From Halopseudomonas pelagia (GTDB lineage Bacteria; Pseudomonadota; Gammaproteobacteria; Pseudomonadales; Pseudomonadaceae): DNA of 64,000 nucleotides. The DNA lies in contig NZ_CP033116.1 of the NCBI RefSeq assembly GCF_009497895.1, positions 1,922,001 through 1,986,000 of the forward strand, given 5' to 3'. Made by a program: the position numbers and the translations under genes. Position 1 is the stretch's first letter; the number at the start of each line of letters is the position of its first letter. Below the pieces are notes generated by a model. That model was not told where the DNA came from. It ran no database searches and worked only from the letters and a program-made list of their open reading frames with translations. Positions 16,775-24,832 of this stretch are shown here, piece after piece.

Positions 16775-17166
16775 TCCTTAACAAATAGGGGAAGCCATAC
16801 ATCGTCTTCCTGCTGAAAGTGCACTCTGACGGGCATCCCGATAAAGACGTCTGTCACCGGTATCCCTTCGATATTACTGACGAAGCGCAGACCTGCCTGC
16901 TCCACCAGCTCGACGATGGCAATCACGAAGGGCTCCTGCAGTTCAGGTGTCCAGGGCTGGTGGTTGATGGTAAAGCTGGCGACCTGGCCTTTTCCCGATA
17001 CGGCCTGCGGACCCACTTCAAAGCTGTTGCACGCGGGGCAAACAGGACTGGGCGGGTGAAAGTAACGAGTACAGGCGCTGCAGCGGTGGATCAGCAGCGC
17101 GTTGTTTTCACCACCTTGCCAAAAGGCGCGGTTGTCACCGGTGAGGGCGGGCAGCTTTCTCGGCAT
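16771..17166 (-). CDS. DUF35/OB-fold zinc-ribbon partner of the thiolase-like protein
   Basis: A 131-residue protein with an N-terminal rubredoxin-like zinc ribbon (C29-x2-C32 and C43-x2-C46) and a C-terminal OB fold. Proteins of this kind (DUF35, ChsH2 C-terminal domain) bind thiolase-like partners and present acyl-CoA to them. It overlaps the thiolase-like gene by 4 bases, which argues for a stable complex. It is divergent from the SDR gene at 17300, and the 23-bp operator candidate lies between them. Confidence 0.87.
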   Translation of the reverse strand: MPRKLPALTGDNRAFWQGGENNALLIHRCSACTRYFHPPSPVCPACNSFEVGPQAVSGKGQVASFTINHQPWTPELQEPFVIAIVELVEQAGLRFVSNIEGIPVTDVFIGMPVRVHFQQEDDVWLPLFVKD

Positions 17167-17213
17167 CGGATAAATCCTGTCTTAACAACTTGGATAACCC
17201 AAGGTTAGCATTT

Positions 17214-17236
17214 GTACACATATTAAAAAAGTGTTC
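17214..17236. promoter_or_regulatory. 23-bp operator candidate, copy 1 (GTACAC-N11-GTGTTC)
   Basis: GTACAC (17214-17219) and GTGTTC (17231-17236) are near-inverted half sites separated by 11 AT-rich bases. The same layout, 6-11-6, occurs upstream of the SDR at 22149, the amidohydrolase at 32653 and the SDR at 41306. Here it lies between divergent units and could control both. Confidence 0.5.
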
Positions 17237-17299
17237 TAATCTAAATCTACTGGGCCTTGCATTGGCCTATCTAATAAGACTCACTTGTGGAGGTCGCTC

Positions 17300-18001
17300 A
17301 TGACCCTTTCTCTGCAAGGCCGCGCAGTAATAGTCACAGGCGGCTTTGGTGTACTCGGTAGCGCGCTGACCAAATTGTTGCTTGAGCGGGGGGCTAGAGT
17401 AGCGGCCCTGGATCTGAGTGACGTGCCTGCCGCGTTGACAGCTTCCGCTGACTTTCTTCCCCTGGGCATGGTCAATCTGACCGAAACGGCGTCCGCCGAG
17501 CAAGCGATGAACCAAGTGATTGAGACCTTTGGGCGTATCAACGCGGTCGTCAATGTTGCTGGTGGCTTCGCCTGGGAAACGTTTGAATCAGGCTCGTTGG
17601 ACACCTGGGACCGCCTCTATCAGATGAACGTGCGTACCGCGATCGTCAGCACCAAGGCGGCGTTGCCGCATATTCTGAGTGCGGGCAATGGTCGCGTGAT
17701 CAACGTCAGTGCGTTGGCTGCCAACAAGGCTGGATTGGGCGTTGCTGCCTATGCAGCGTCCAAGGCCGGCGTAGCGCGCTTTACCGAATCGCTCGCCGAA
17801 GAATTGAAAACCCGCGACGTCACGGTCAATGCGGTCATGCCCAGTATTATCGATACACCCAACAACCGGGCTGATATGCCGGATCAGGATTTCAGCGCCT
17901 GGGTGACACCCGAAGCGCTGTCTGCCGTTATAGCCTTTTTGCTGTCGGCCGAGGGTCAGGTAATCACTGGGGCCTGTCTGCCGGTAAGTGGCCGAGTATG
18001 A
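17300..18001 (+). CDS. SDR-family oxidoreductase
   Basis: A 233-residue NAD(P)-binding enzyme. The cofactor loop 'TGGFGVLG', the 'NVAGG' segment, a catalytic serine in 'VINVSALAA' and the 'YAASK' motif are all present. The ATG at 17300 is chosen because TGGAGG precedes it by 6 bases; a TTG at 17285 is in frame but lacks a site. It is first of an apparent operon with a FAH hydrolase and then the Rieske genes. Its substrate cannot be read; a hydroxy-diterpenoid or a dihydrodiol is plausible. Confidence 0.88.
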   Translation: MTLSLQGRAVIVTGGFGVLGSALTKLLLERGARVAALDLSDVPAALTASADFLPLGMVNLTETASAEQAMNQVIETFGRINAVVNVAGGFAWETFESGSLDTWDRLYQMNVRTAIVSTKAALPHILSAGNGRVINVSALAANKAGLGVAAYAASKAGVARFTESLAEELKTRDVTVNAVMPSIIDTPNNRADMPDQDFSAWVTPEALSAVIAFLLSAEGQVITGACLPVSGRV

Positions 18002-18029
18002 ATAGCTTAGTGAATGGGAGATTGTTGCC

Positions 18030-19028
18030 ATGAGATTGGTCACTTTTGTAAATAGCGAAGGCCTGGAACTGGCCGGTGCCTTGATTGAGCAGGATCAGTC
18101 AGTGCTTGATCTGCAACAGGCTTACACCGAGTTGCACGGAGGGCGAGCTGCAGCGCTGTCCAGCGTTCTTTCGCTTGCAGAGGCAGGCGATGAAGGTATG
18201 GAGCTGGCCCGCAATCTTGTCGCCAAGGCACCCTCGGCGGCAGTCCAGGCGCGGGCATCCGTGCGATTGAGAGCGCCTATCCAACCACCACCGCAGATGC
18301 GCGATTTTTCCTGTTTTGAGCTGCACCTGCGTCAGAGTTTTGCTGCTGCTCGCCGTCTTCGTGCGATGCGCACCCCTGACCCGGAAGCGACGCTCAAGGC
18401 CATGAATACCAGCGCCGATGACCGTGTAATGGATACCTTCAACCGCCAGCCGATCTACTACAAGTGCAATCGGTTTGCCGTGGTAGGGGTGGACGATCAG
18501 TTCGAGTGGCCTGCCTACAGCAAAGCGCTGGATTTCGAGCTTGAATTTGGCTGCTACATTGGCAAGCGCGGCAAGGACATTACCCGTGAAAACGCTCGGC
18601 AGCACATTTTCGGCTACACGATTTTCAATGACATCAGCGCCCGAGATGCTCAGGCAAAAGAGATGAGCGGCATGCTCGGCCCGGCGAAGGGCAAGGATTT
18701 TGATACCGCCAATATTATGGGTCCCTGCCTGGTTACGGCGGATGAACTCGAAGATCCGTATGATCTGAATATGATCGCCCGAGTGAATGGCGAGGAGTGG
18801 GGCCGGGGCAATACGCGCGATATGCGCTGGCAGTTTGAAGATGTCATCGCCCATGTATCGCAGTCCGAGACCCTGCACAGTGGAGAGTTTTTGGGCTCGG
18901 GCACTGTAGGTAACGGTTGCGGCCTTGAGCAGCTACGTAATCTCAAGCCTGGTGACGTGATCGAACTGGAAGTAGACGGAATCGGCATGTTGCGTACTCA
19001 AGTAGGGGAGAAAGGCAATCCGTTTTGA
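18030..19028 (+). CDS. FAH-family hydrolase/isomerase, long form, copy 2
   Basis: A 332-residue member of the fumarylacetoacetate hydrolase family with a larger N-terminal domain than the other two copies. Metal-ligand motifs 'FELEFGCYIG' and 'NDISARD' are visible and the C-terminus 'DVIELEVDGIGMLRTQVG' is typical. Such enzymes hydrolyse or isomerise acylpyruvate-like ring-cleavage products. It lies between an SDR and the dioxygenase alpha subunit, in the same direction. The dit cluster has a comparable isomerase/hydrolase gene; the exact step is not known to me. Confidence 0.87.
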   Translation: MRLVTFVNSEGLELAGALIEQDQSVLDLQQAYTELHGGRAAALSSVLSLAEAGDEGMELARNLVAKAPSAAVQARASVRLRAPIQPPPQMRDFSCFELHLRQSFAAARRLRAMRTPDPEATLKAMNTSADDRVMDTFNRQPIYYKCNRFAVVGVDDQFEWPAYSKALDFELEFGCYIGKRGKDITRENARQHIFGYTIFNDISARDAQAKEMSGMLGPAKGKDFDTANIMGPCLVTADELEDPYDLNMIARVNGEEWGRGNTRDMRWQFEDVIAHVSQSETLHSGEFLGSGTVGNGCGLEQLRNLKPGDVIELEVDGIGMLRTQVGEKGNPF

Positions 19029-19061
19029 AAAAGTCTGATGAAACATTTCGGTCAAATTGAT

Positions 19062-19152
19062 ACAGATCGCCAAAATCTGTTCACAAATGTCTTTCAATGT
19101 GATTTGCTTGGCGCTGAGCTAAGAGTTACCAAGCATTAATCAATAGATGCTT
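19062..19152 (+). promoter_or_regulatory. upstream region of the Rieske genes with three inverted repeats
   Basis: The 165-base gap before the dioxygenase holds ACAGAT-N7-ATCTGT (19062-19080), TCACA-N12-TGTGA (19081-19102) and AAGCAT-N10-ATGCTT (19131-19152). Their density before the key catabolic genes suggests regulator binding, and a separate promoter for the dioxygenase. Neither of the two motifs shared elsewhere in the cluster is evident here. Confidence 0.4.
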
Positions 19153-19193
19153 AGCGCGGCCTGATAAGACCCCTAATAAAACTGGAGGCGAAC

Positions 19194-20597
19194 ATGCTTA
19201 CTAAAACCAGCCAGGTGCTTTCCGATGGCACCAAGATTTCTGATTTGATCTACCCAGAGACGCGTGAAGTGCAAATGCGCGTGCTCTCGGACCCTGAAAT
19301 TTATCAGATGGAAATGGAAAAGATCTTCGGCAAGACCTGGGTGCTGCTCGGTCATGAGTCCGAAATCCCCAACGCGAATGATTTTATGGTCCGCGACATC
19401 GGCGGCGACTCCGTTATTGTGACCCGCGACAAGCAAAATGAGATCCACGTGACTTTGAACGTCTGCCCGCACCGTGGCATGCGTGTGGCGCTGACCGATT
19501 GCGGTAACACACAGATTCATAAATGTATTTATCACGGTTGGGCTTTCCGACCGAATGGTGACTTTATCGGCTCCCCGGTCAAGCGCGAATGCATGCACGG
19601 CACAATGCTGCCTGAATCCGAGCTGGGCCTGAAAAAAGCGCGTTCAGTACTGTATGGCGGATTGATCTTTGCTACCTGGAACATTGAAGGTCCGTCATTC
19701 GACGACTTCCTGGGCGACGCAAAGTGGTATTACGACATTCTGTTCCAGCGTACCGATAAGGGGATGGAGGTTCTTGGGCCACCCCAGCGATTTATGGTCA
19801 ACGCCAACTGGAAAACCGCTGGTGAGCAGTCGGCAGCTGACGGATTCCATACGCTGACCCTGCACCGTTGGCTGGGTGAGGTAGGTAACTACGCTAAAAA
19901 AGGCGGGGCTGAGACGGATGATGATGAGCCGGACCTGACGCCAGAAATGTATGGCGTTGAGGTGAGTTCGCCGCATGGCCATGCGCTGCGGTGCATCGAC
20001 CTGGCGCGCAAAATCCGCCGGTTGACGGGTCTTGAGCCAGACGATCTGTCAGTACAGGAGAAGCTGAATGCGCTTCCACCCGCTGGGATGACCAAAGAAA
20101 TGGTCGACCAGTTGGCGGGGAATCTGAGCGAGGATCAGCTCAAGGTATTGACGTCCATGCCGCCTCAGGTAGGTGGCATGTTCCCTAATATTCTGTTCGG
20201 CTTCGTCTATATTCCGCAGCCTGATGGTTCAGTCGTCGGTTCGATGACACTGCATACCTATATCCCCCGTGGTCCAAACCAGCTGGAGTTCTGCAACTGG
20301 ATCTTTGCCGAGAAGGATGCACCTGAAGAGCTTCGCGAGAAGATGCTCAAACAGACCATTCAGCTGTTCGGGACCTCTGGCATGGTTGAACAGGATGATT
20401 CCGACACCTGGCCACATATGACCCTGTCGGCGAAGGGGGCAATGGGCCGCCATATGACCTTGAAGTATCAGGCCGTTTACGAGACGGGCAAACCAGAAGG
20501 TTGGCCTGGGCCTGGCATCGTCAACGAGGGCTTTACCAAGGACGACACCCAATGGCATTGGTGGCTCTACTGGAACGAGCTGATGAACGCCGAATAA
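19194..20597 (+). CDS. ditA1: Rieske ring-hydroxylating dioxygenase, alpha subunit
   Basis: A 467-residue catalytic subunit. The Rieske 2Fe-2S centre is complete: C91-x-H93 and C111-x2-H114, with the usual 17-residue gap. The mononuclear iron site is seen as H219 and H224 in 'DGFHTLTLHRW'. The enzyme adds two oxygen atoms to an aromatic ring, giving a cis-dihydrodiol, and needs a ferredoxin and a reductase. GGAGG precedes the ATG. The beta subunit follows after 34 bases. Context (unusual ferredoxin about 9 kb away, extradiol enzyme, IclR regulator, P450) points to the diterpenoid dioxygenase acting on the aromatic C ring of abietanes. Confidence 0.88.
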   Translation: MLTKTSQVLSDGTKISDLIYPETREVQMRVLSDPEIYQMEMEKIFGKTWVLLGHESEIPNANDFMVRDIGGDSVIVTRDKQNEIHVTLNVCPHRGMRVALTDCGNTQIHKCIYHGWAFRPNGDFIGSPVKRECMHGTMLPESELGLKKARSVLYGGLIFATWNIEGPSFDDFLGDAKWYYDILFQRTDKGMEVLGPPQRFMVNANWKTAGEQSAADGFHTLTLHRWLGEVGNYAKKGGAETDDDEPDLTPEMYGVEVSSPHGHALRCIDLARKIRRLTGLEPDDLSVQEKLNALPPAGMTKEMVDQLAGNLSEDQLKVLTSMPPQVGGMFPNILFGFVYIPQPDGSVVGSMTLHTYIPRGPNQLEFCNWIFAEKDAPEELREKMLKQTIQLFGTSGMVEQDDSDTWPHMTLSAKGAMGRHMTLKYQAVYETGKPEGWPGPGIVNEGFTKDDTQWHWWLYWNELMNAE

Positions 20598-20631
20598 ACA
20601 CACCCCGGACAAATAAAAACAGGAGCTTCTC

Positions 20632-21192
20632 ATGCAGCAAGTTCAAGAAAATATCCCGGCAGCCGCTCCGGGAAAAGCAATAGCGGTGGGGTCGGCTGAA
20701 TACAACGCAGTGCTGACTTTCATGTACGAAGAGGCCGCGTTATTGGATCAGCTACGTCTCGGCGAATGGGGTCAGCTACTGGCCACCGACCTGATCTATA
20801 CGGCGCCATTGCGCCATACGCGCCTTGGCGCGGACCATGCCAAAAGTTTTATTCGCACGGTTCAGCATTTCCATGATGATTACCGCTCGGTTATGGGTCG
20901 TATCCTGCGACTGTCTGGCAAGAGCGCCTGGGCCGAGGATCCGCCATCGCGGACTCGCCGCCTGGTGACCAACGTGATGGTGCGTGAAACAGACAAGCCT
21001 GACGAGCTGGCGGTAGTCAGCTATCTGCTGCTGACGCGTAGCCGTTTCAGTGAGCATCATGTTGATGTGATCAGCTGTGAACGCCATGACATCCTGCGCC
21101 GTGAGGCGGACGGCAATTTCAAGCTGGCACGTCGAGAGGCGCTCCTCGATCAATCTGTGCTGGGAACGGCCAATCTGGCCATCTTCCTTTAA
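20632..21192 (+). CDS. ditA2: Rieske dioxygenase, beta subunit
   Basis: A 186-residue small subunit of the NTF2-like fold, structural partner of the alpha subunit in an alpha3beta3 oxygenase. Features typical of the family are the early 'YNAVLTFMYEEAALLD' segment and 'RTRRLVTNVMVRETD' in the middle. CAGGAG lies 7-8 bases before the ATG. It follows the alpha subunit directly and a strong hairpin ends the transcript downstream. Confidence 0.88.
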   Translation: MQQVQENIPAAAPGKAIAVGSAEYNAVLTFMYEEAALLDQLRLGEWGQLLATDLIYTAPLRHTRLGADHAKSFIRTVQHFHDDYRSVMGRILRLSGKSAWAEDPPSRTRRLVTNVMVRETDKPDELAVVSYLLLTRSRFSEHHVDVISCERHDILRREADGNFKLARREALLDQSVLGTANLAIFL

Positions 21193-21198
21193 GGGTTT

Positions 21199-21266
21199 GG
21201 TCGGCTGTGGTCACAGCCGACCATGCGGGGGACAAAGCCTGTCTTGCAAAAGACAGGCTTTGTTTT
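21199..21266 (+). terminator. double hairpin terminator after the dioxygenase genes
   Basis: Two perfect stems lie in tandem: an 11-bp stem at 21199-21222 with a 2-base loop, and a 14-bp stem at 21232-21263 with loop GCAA, followed by TTT. The second looks like a rho-independent terminator and is symmetric enough to serve the convergent DUF2889 gene too. Confidence 0.85.
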
Positions 21267-21290
21267 ATCCAGAAAAGGGAAACGATCACC

Positions 21291-22043
21291 TCAACGCTGG
21301 GTTTGAATGATTTCCGGCTCGTTACCGGCGAACCAATCCTGATCGCTTGCGCAAAGTTGGCTTGCACGATCGGTAAAATCCTCTGTAGAGCCTTTCATGC
21401 GCATGGCCTGCTGTGCTCTAACGGGTTGCTGGGCGTAGCAGAGGCCAGTCACCCTGGCGTGAGGCATTTCGTCCAGATCGTACTCGCGCCCGCGGGAGAT
21501 GGTCGTACAGCGGCGTAATATCAAAGCCGCTTCCGCCTCTTCAGTAGGCAGGTTGGCAATAGCCCAGCCGGCCATGCCGTGGTTCAAATCGATTCCTCGG
21601 TACGGCTCTGGATCCTGAACAAACGTACCGGTAGTTGTCCATTGCAAGAAAATATTGCCGTCGCGCAGGAGGGTGGAGGTAGTAACCCCGGCCACGCGCA
21701 TAGGAACGGTTATGTCATATACGCGCTGGGTCAGCTTGTTGGCGGCCGCAGCAATGGCAAGGCCTGCCAGGTCGAGCATGTGAGTGCATTGATGCCTGGC
21801 GTCGGTTGCCCGTGTCACGCTGTGAGCTACTTCTGACAACGGCATGCCAATCAGCGACTGAAGAGGCGCTGCGGCGCCTGGACAGGCTGTATAGGGAAAA
21901 CGTACAGCGTAGCCGCGCACATCGGTGACCAGGCCCTGAGCATGCCGGATACTGACCCGGAAGTGATGAAAGTCGTCCTCCAGAGCGGCTCGCATTTCGC
22001 CGTCGGGGTGCTGGTGAATTTCAATACGTCGACGAAAAATCAT
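21291..22043 (-). CDS. DUF2889-like protein of unknown function
   Basis: A 250-residue protein I assign, with caution, to DUF2889. It starts 'FRRRIEIHQHPDGEMRAALE' followed by a D-D-F-H-H-F segment and has no signal peptide or membrane span. Such genes occur beside aromatic and terpenoid degradation genes in Pseudomonas and actinobacteria, but no reaction is established that I know of. It is convergent with the dioxygenase genes and divergent from the SDR at 22149. Confidence 0.65.
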   Translation of the reverse strand: MIFRRRIEIHQHPDGEMRAALEDDFHHFRVSIRHAQGLVTDVRGYAVRFPYTACPGAAAPLQSLIGMPLSEVAHSVTRATDARHQCTHMLDLAGLAIAAAANKLTQRVYDITVPMRVAGVTTSTLLRDGNIFLQWTTTGTFVQDPEPYRGIDLNHGMAGWAIANLPTEEAEAALILRRCTTISRGREYDLDEMPHARVTGLCYAQQPVRAQQAMRMKGSTEDFTDRASQLCASDQDWFAGNEPEIIQTQR

Positions 22044-22107
22044 GCTGTTGACCTTTATGATAATGATGGATTAGTGCTGTATGTCCATCCTGAATATGAT
22101 TTAATAT

Positions 22108-22130
22108 GAACATTAACAAAAAAAGTGTTT
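22108..22130. promoter_or_regulatory. 23-bp operator candidate, copy 2 (GAACAT-N11-GTGTTT)
   Basis: GAACAT (22108-22113), an 11-base A-rich spacer and GTGTTT (22125-22130) repeat the 6-11-6 layout seen at 17214. It ends 18 bases before the SDR start and lies in the divergent gap with the DUF2889 gene, so it could control either. Confidence 0.5.
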
Positions 22131-22148
22131 ATTAAAAAGGTTGCCGAT

Positions 22149-22949
22149 ATGAGACTACTTGAAGATAAAGTCGCCCTGATCACCGGCGCTGGTGGTGGAA
22201 TAGGTGAAGGCGTCGCCCGCTACTTCGTCAAACAAGGTGCCAGTGTTGTGGTGGCGGAGCTTAACGAAAGCTTGGGTAACGCAGTTACCGCCGATCTCCG
22301 GGCTCTGGGCGGGAAAGCGCTCTTTTTCAAGACGGACGTCTCAAGCAAAGACAGCATCAATGCAGCCATTCAGGCCGCTGTCGACGAGTTCGGTGGGCTT
22401 GATACCTTGGTAAACAATGCCTTTGCGCCAACACCCAATGTGTTGATGGAAGACAAGACTGACGAAATGCTCAAGCAGACCCTGGACACCACTGTCTGGG
22501 CTGCATGGTGGTCGATGCGTGCTGCGTTACCCCACATGCGTGCCCGCGGGGGTGGATCTATCATCAACTTCTACTCGATCGATACTGAAATTGGCGCTTG
22601 GCTGCACTCGGACTATAACACTGCCAAATCTGCCATCGTCGGACTGACGCGGAGCGCGGCGGCTGAATGGGGTCGCTTTAATGTCCGCGTGAACGCCATT
22701 GCCCCGACTGCCATGGGGGCCACTTTCCACAAGCTGGCGGCTGAAAATCCCGGATTTGCTGAACGGTCTGCGGCCATGCGACCTTTGGGTCGCAGCGGTG
22801 ATCCAGAGGATGATATCGGGCCAGTAGTTGCTTTTCTGGCTTCTGAAATGTCGCGCTACATGACTGGGGAATCCCTGCATGTGGACGGGGGTATTCATTT
22901 GCCTCGCTACAATTCGCGCCCTGCAGATGTGCCGGTGCGGGAGTACTAA
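22149..22949 (+). CDS. SDR-family oxidoreductase
   Basis: A 266-residue short-chain dehydrogenase. 'TGAGGGIGEG' binds the cofactor, 'NNAF' follows beta-4, and the catalytic Y-x3-K reads Y-N-T-A-K with a serine in 'NFYSID'. The C-terminal 'YMTGESLHVDGG' is typical. The ATG at 22149 is chosen because AAGG precedes it by 8 bases; a GTG at 22125 is in frame but lies within the operator candidate. It is a single-gene unit ended by a hairpin. A hydroxyl-to-ketone step in diterpenoid breakdown is inferred. Confidence 0.88.
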   Translation: MRLLEDKVALITGAGGGIGEGVARYFVKQGASVVVAELNESLGNAVTADLRALGGKALFFKTDVSSKDSINAAIQAAVDEFGGLDTLVNNAFAPTPNVLMEDKTDEMLKQTLDTTVWAAWWSMRAALPHMRARGGGSIINFYSIDTEIGAWLHSDYNTAKSAIVGLTRSAAAEWGRFNVRVNAIAPTAMGATFHKLAAENPGFAERSAAMRPLGRSGDPEDDIGPVVAFLASEMSRYMTGESLHVDGGIHLPRYNSRPADVPVREY

Positions 22950-22981
22950 GGTCCTTTAGGTCTAGGAGGTTGTACATATCA

Positions 22982-23003
22982 AAGCCCGCGTTGAAGCGGG
23001 CTT
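22982..23003. terminator. bidirectional hairpin terminator
   Basis: AAGCCCGC (22982-22989), GTTGAA, GCGGGCTT (22996-23003) form an 8-bp GC-rich stem between the convergent SDR and acyl-CoA ligase genes, with T-rich sequence following on the plus strand. Confidence 0.8.
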
Positions 23004-23020
23004 GATTGTTGTGGTTGTTA

Positions 23021-24652
23021 TCAGCGCTTTTTCACACTGATATCTGTCGCTTCCAAATCCCAGGTTGTAGGCGTTTTTCCCTCATCACGCAGCAGATACT
23101 TGAGTACTCGCCCCTGAGGATTTTTTGGCAATGAGCTACGAAACTCGATGTAGCGGGGCAGGGCATAGTAAGGCACGCAGTCCGTAGCCCAGTGAAACAG
23201 CTCTTCCTCACTAAGTTTGGCATCGTCATTTAGAATGGCTGTGACCTTGACGTCGTCCTCACCCTTGTCCGAGAGCACCGCGTGTACCGCCACTTCTGAG
23301 ATGGCCGGGTGCACGGCAAAAGCTGATTCCATCTCAAAACTGGAAATATTTTCGCCGCGACGGCGCAGATAGTCTTTTTTGCGATCAACAAAAAAGAAGA
23401 ATCCGTCTTCATCAAACTTGCCAATGTCACCGGTGTGGAACCACATGTTCCTCATGAGCTTGAGGGTTTCTTCAGGCCGCCGCCAATAGCCTTGAAACAT
23501 GATATCCGGCCGTAGGGGCCGAACGACTATTTCGCCAGCGGTGTTTGCCGGCAACTCCTGGTCATTCTCGTCGACAATGCGGACATCAAAATCAGCAATG
23601 CGTTTGCCGGATGAGCCGGGTTTAGCGTACTCGCCGGCAGCCAAGGTAGTGATGACGCAAGCTTCAGTTAGGCCGTAACCATTGCCGCCAACGAGCGGCG
23701 TACCAAAGCGTTCACGCCAGATTGATTTGGTCTCCTCGGTATAGGGGTTACCGCGGGCAGTGTGGATCTGACCAAAGCAGCGACGCATGGCGTCATTATC
23801 AGGCGCCTGCGCCAGCAGTCCGCCCATGCCGCCAAGTATGGATGCAATGGTGGCGCCGCTTCGCTCAACCTCTGGCCAGAAATTGGAGACCGAGAAACGC
23901 GGCAGAATGGCTGCTCTTGCGCCCACCAGAACACTGGCGATGATGGTGACGCAGAGCGCATTCATATGAAATAGCGGCAAGGGCGTAATGGTTACGTCGT
24001 TTGCCGTAGCTGGTCCTGCACGCAACTGCAGTCGTGCCAGGTTGCACATGAAGTTATAGCTCACCATACAGCCCTTAGACGGTCCAGTGGTGCCAGAAGT
24101 GTAGATCAGGCACGACAGGTCAGAGGGTTTCGGTTTGCTCGGTATCGGCGTGGTTTTGTTATCGCGGTATTGATCCAACGGCTCGACCGTAATAGGACCG
24201 TCAACGGAGGCCTGCAGGGCTTCGCGGTGCAAGATGCGCTTGAGTGCTGGCAGCTGCTCACACACGGCCGTAATCCTGTCCATGTACGCGGCCTCGCAAA
24301 TCACCAGCTGAGTATCCGCATCGGCAATTTGATGCCGGAGAAACTCGCCACGCAGAGCGGTATTAATCGGCACGCTGACAGCACTGAGTTTGTTGATCGC
24401 TAGCCAACTCACTACCGCATCAATATTGTTGTCCAGCATGGTGACAACCGTCTGGCCTGCACATACACCCAGCGATGAGAGGGAGTGAGCCATCATGGTT
24501 GAAATTGAGTCAATTTCACTATATGTGTATAGTTTTCCACTGAAGTCTAGGAATACACGGTCTGGATGGCTTGCTACTGCTCGGTCCAGGGCTGCAATGA
24601 TGGTGTCCTGTTCTCCGAGTGACCAGGTGTCGGGGTTACCAGTACCGCTCAT
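23021..24652 (-). CDS. ditJ: acyl-CoA synthetase (AMP-forming ligase)
   Basis: A 543-residue ANL-superfamily enzyme that activates a carboxylic acid to its CoA thioester with ATP. Visible motifs are the P-loop 'YTSGTTGPSKGC', 'GYGLTEACVIT', 'WFHTGDIGKFDEDGFFFFVD', and the C-terminal lysine region near 'PKNPQGRVLKY'. The ATG at 24652 is preferred because GGAGGA lies 8 bases upstream and the extra N-terminal residues of the longer frame are basic and unlike the family. It is divergent from the TetR gene; the dit cluster has the same CoA ligase/TetR neighbours (ditJ/ditK). The likely substrate is a resin acid or a ring-cleavage acid. Confidence 0.86.
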   Translation of the reverse strand: MSGTGNPDTWSLGEQDTIIAALDRAVASHPDRVFLDFSGKLYTYSEIDSISTMMAHSLSSLGVCAGQTVVTMLDNNIDAVVSWLAINKLSAVSVPINTALRGEFLRHQIADADTQLVICEAAYMDRITAVCEQLPALKRILHREALQASVDGPITVEPLDQYRDNKTTPIPSKPKPSDLSCLIYTSGTTGPSKGCMVSYNFMCNLARLQLRAGPATANDVTITPLPLFHMNALCVTIIASVLVGARAAILPRFSVSNFWPEVERSGATIASILGGMGGLLAQAPDNDAMRRCFGQIHTARGNPYTEETKSIWRERFGTPLVGGNGYGLTEACVITTLAAGEYAKPGSSGKRIADFDVRIVDENDQELPANTAGEIVVRPLRPDIMFQGYWRRPEETLKLMRNMWFHTGDIGKFDEDGFFFFVDRKKDYLRRRGENISSFEMESAFAVHPAISEVAVHAVLSDKGEDDVKVTAILNDDAKLSEEELFHWATDCVPYYALPRYIEFRSSLPKNPQGRVLKYLLRDEGKTPTTWDLEATDISVKKR

Positions 24653-24702
24653 GATAAATTTCCTCCGGGTGCGGCTCGCAGCATGGAGCCTAACTTTTAT
24701 AT

Positions 24703-24724
24703 TTCTGATAGAGAATCGCATTCT
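24703..24724. promoter_or_regulatory. palindromes in the ligase/TetR divergent promoter
   Basis: TTCT-GATAG-AGAA (24703-24715) is a shorter-spaced version of the TTCT-N6-AGAA sites at 1741 and 14693. It overlaps AGAAT-CGC-ATTCT (24712-24724), a perfect inverted repeat whose core AATCGCATT also occurs at 9929-9937. A further AGAATCGCA lies near 24796. The region separates the ligase and TetR genes and is a good place for the TetR operator. Confidence 0.45.
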
Positions 24725-24832
24725 ATATTGTATTTTTTGCGATGTCTCTATCAAGAGTTGAACAGAAATTGGCTATAGTGACTAGTTAATCTGCTAGAAT
24801 CGCAAAAACTAGGCTTAAAAAGGGGGGTGCAT

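Noticed and set aside
19081..19102. TCACA-N12-TGTGA as a CRP/Vfr site
   Set aside because: The half sites are in reverse order and the spacing is wrong for CRP (TGTGA-N6-TCACA).
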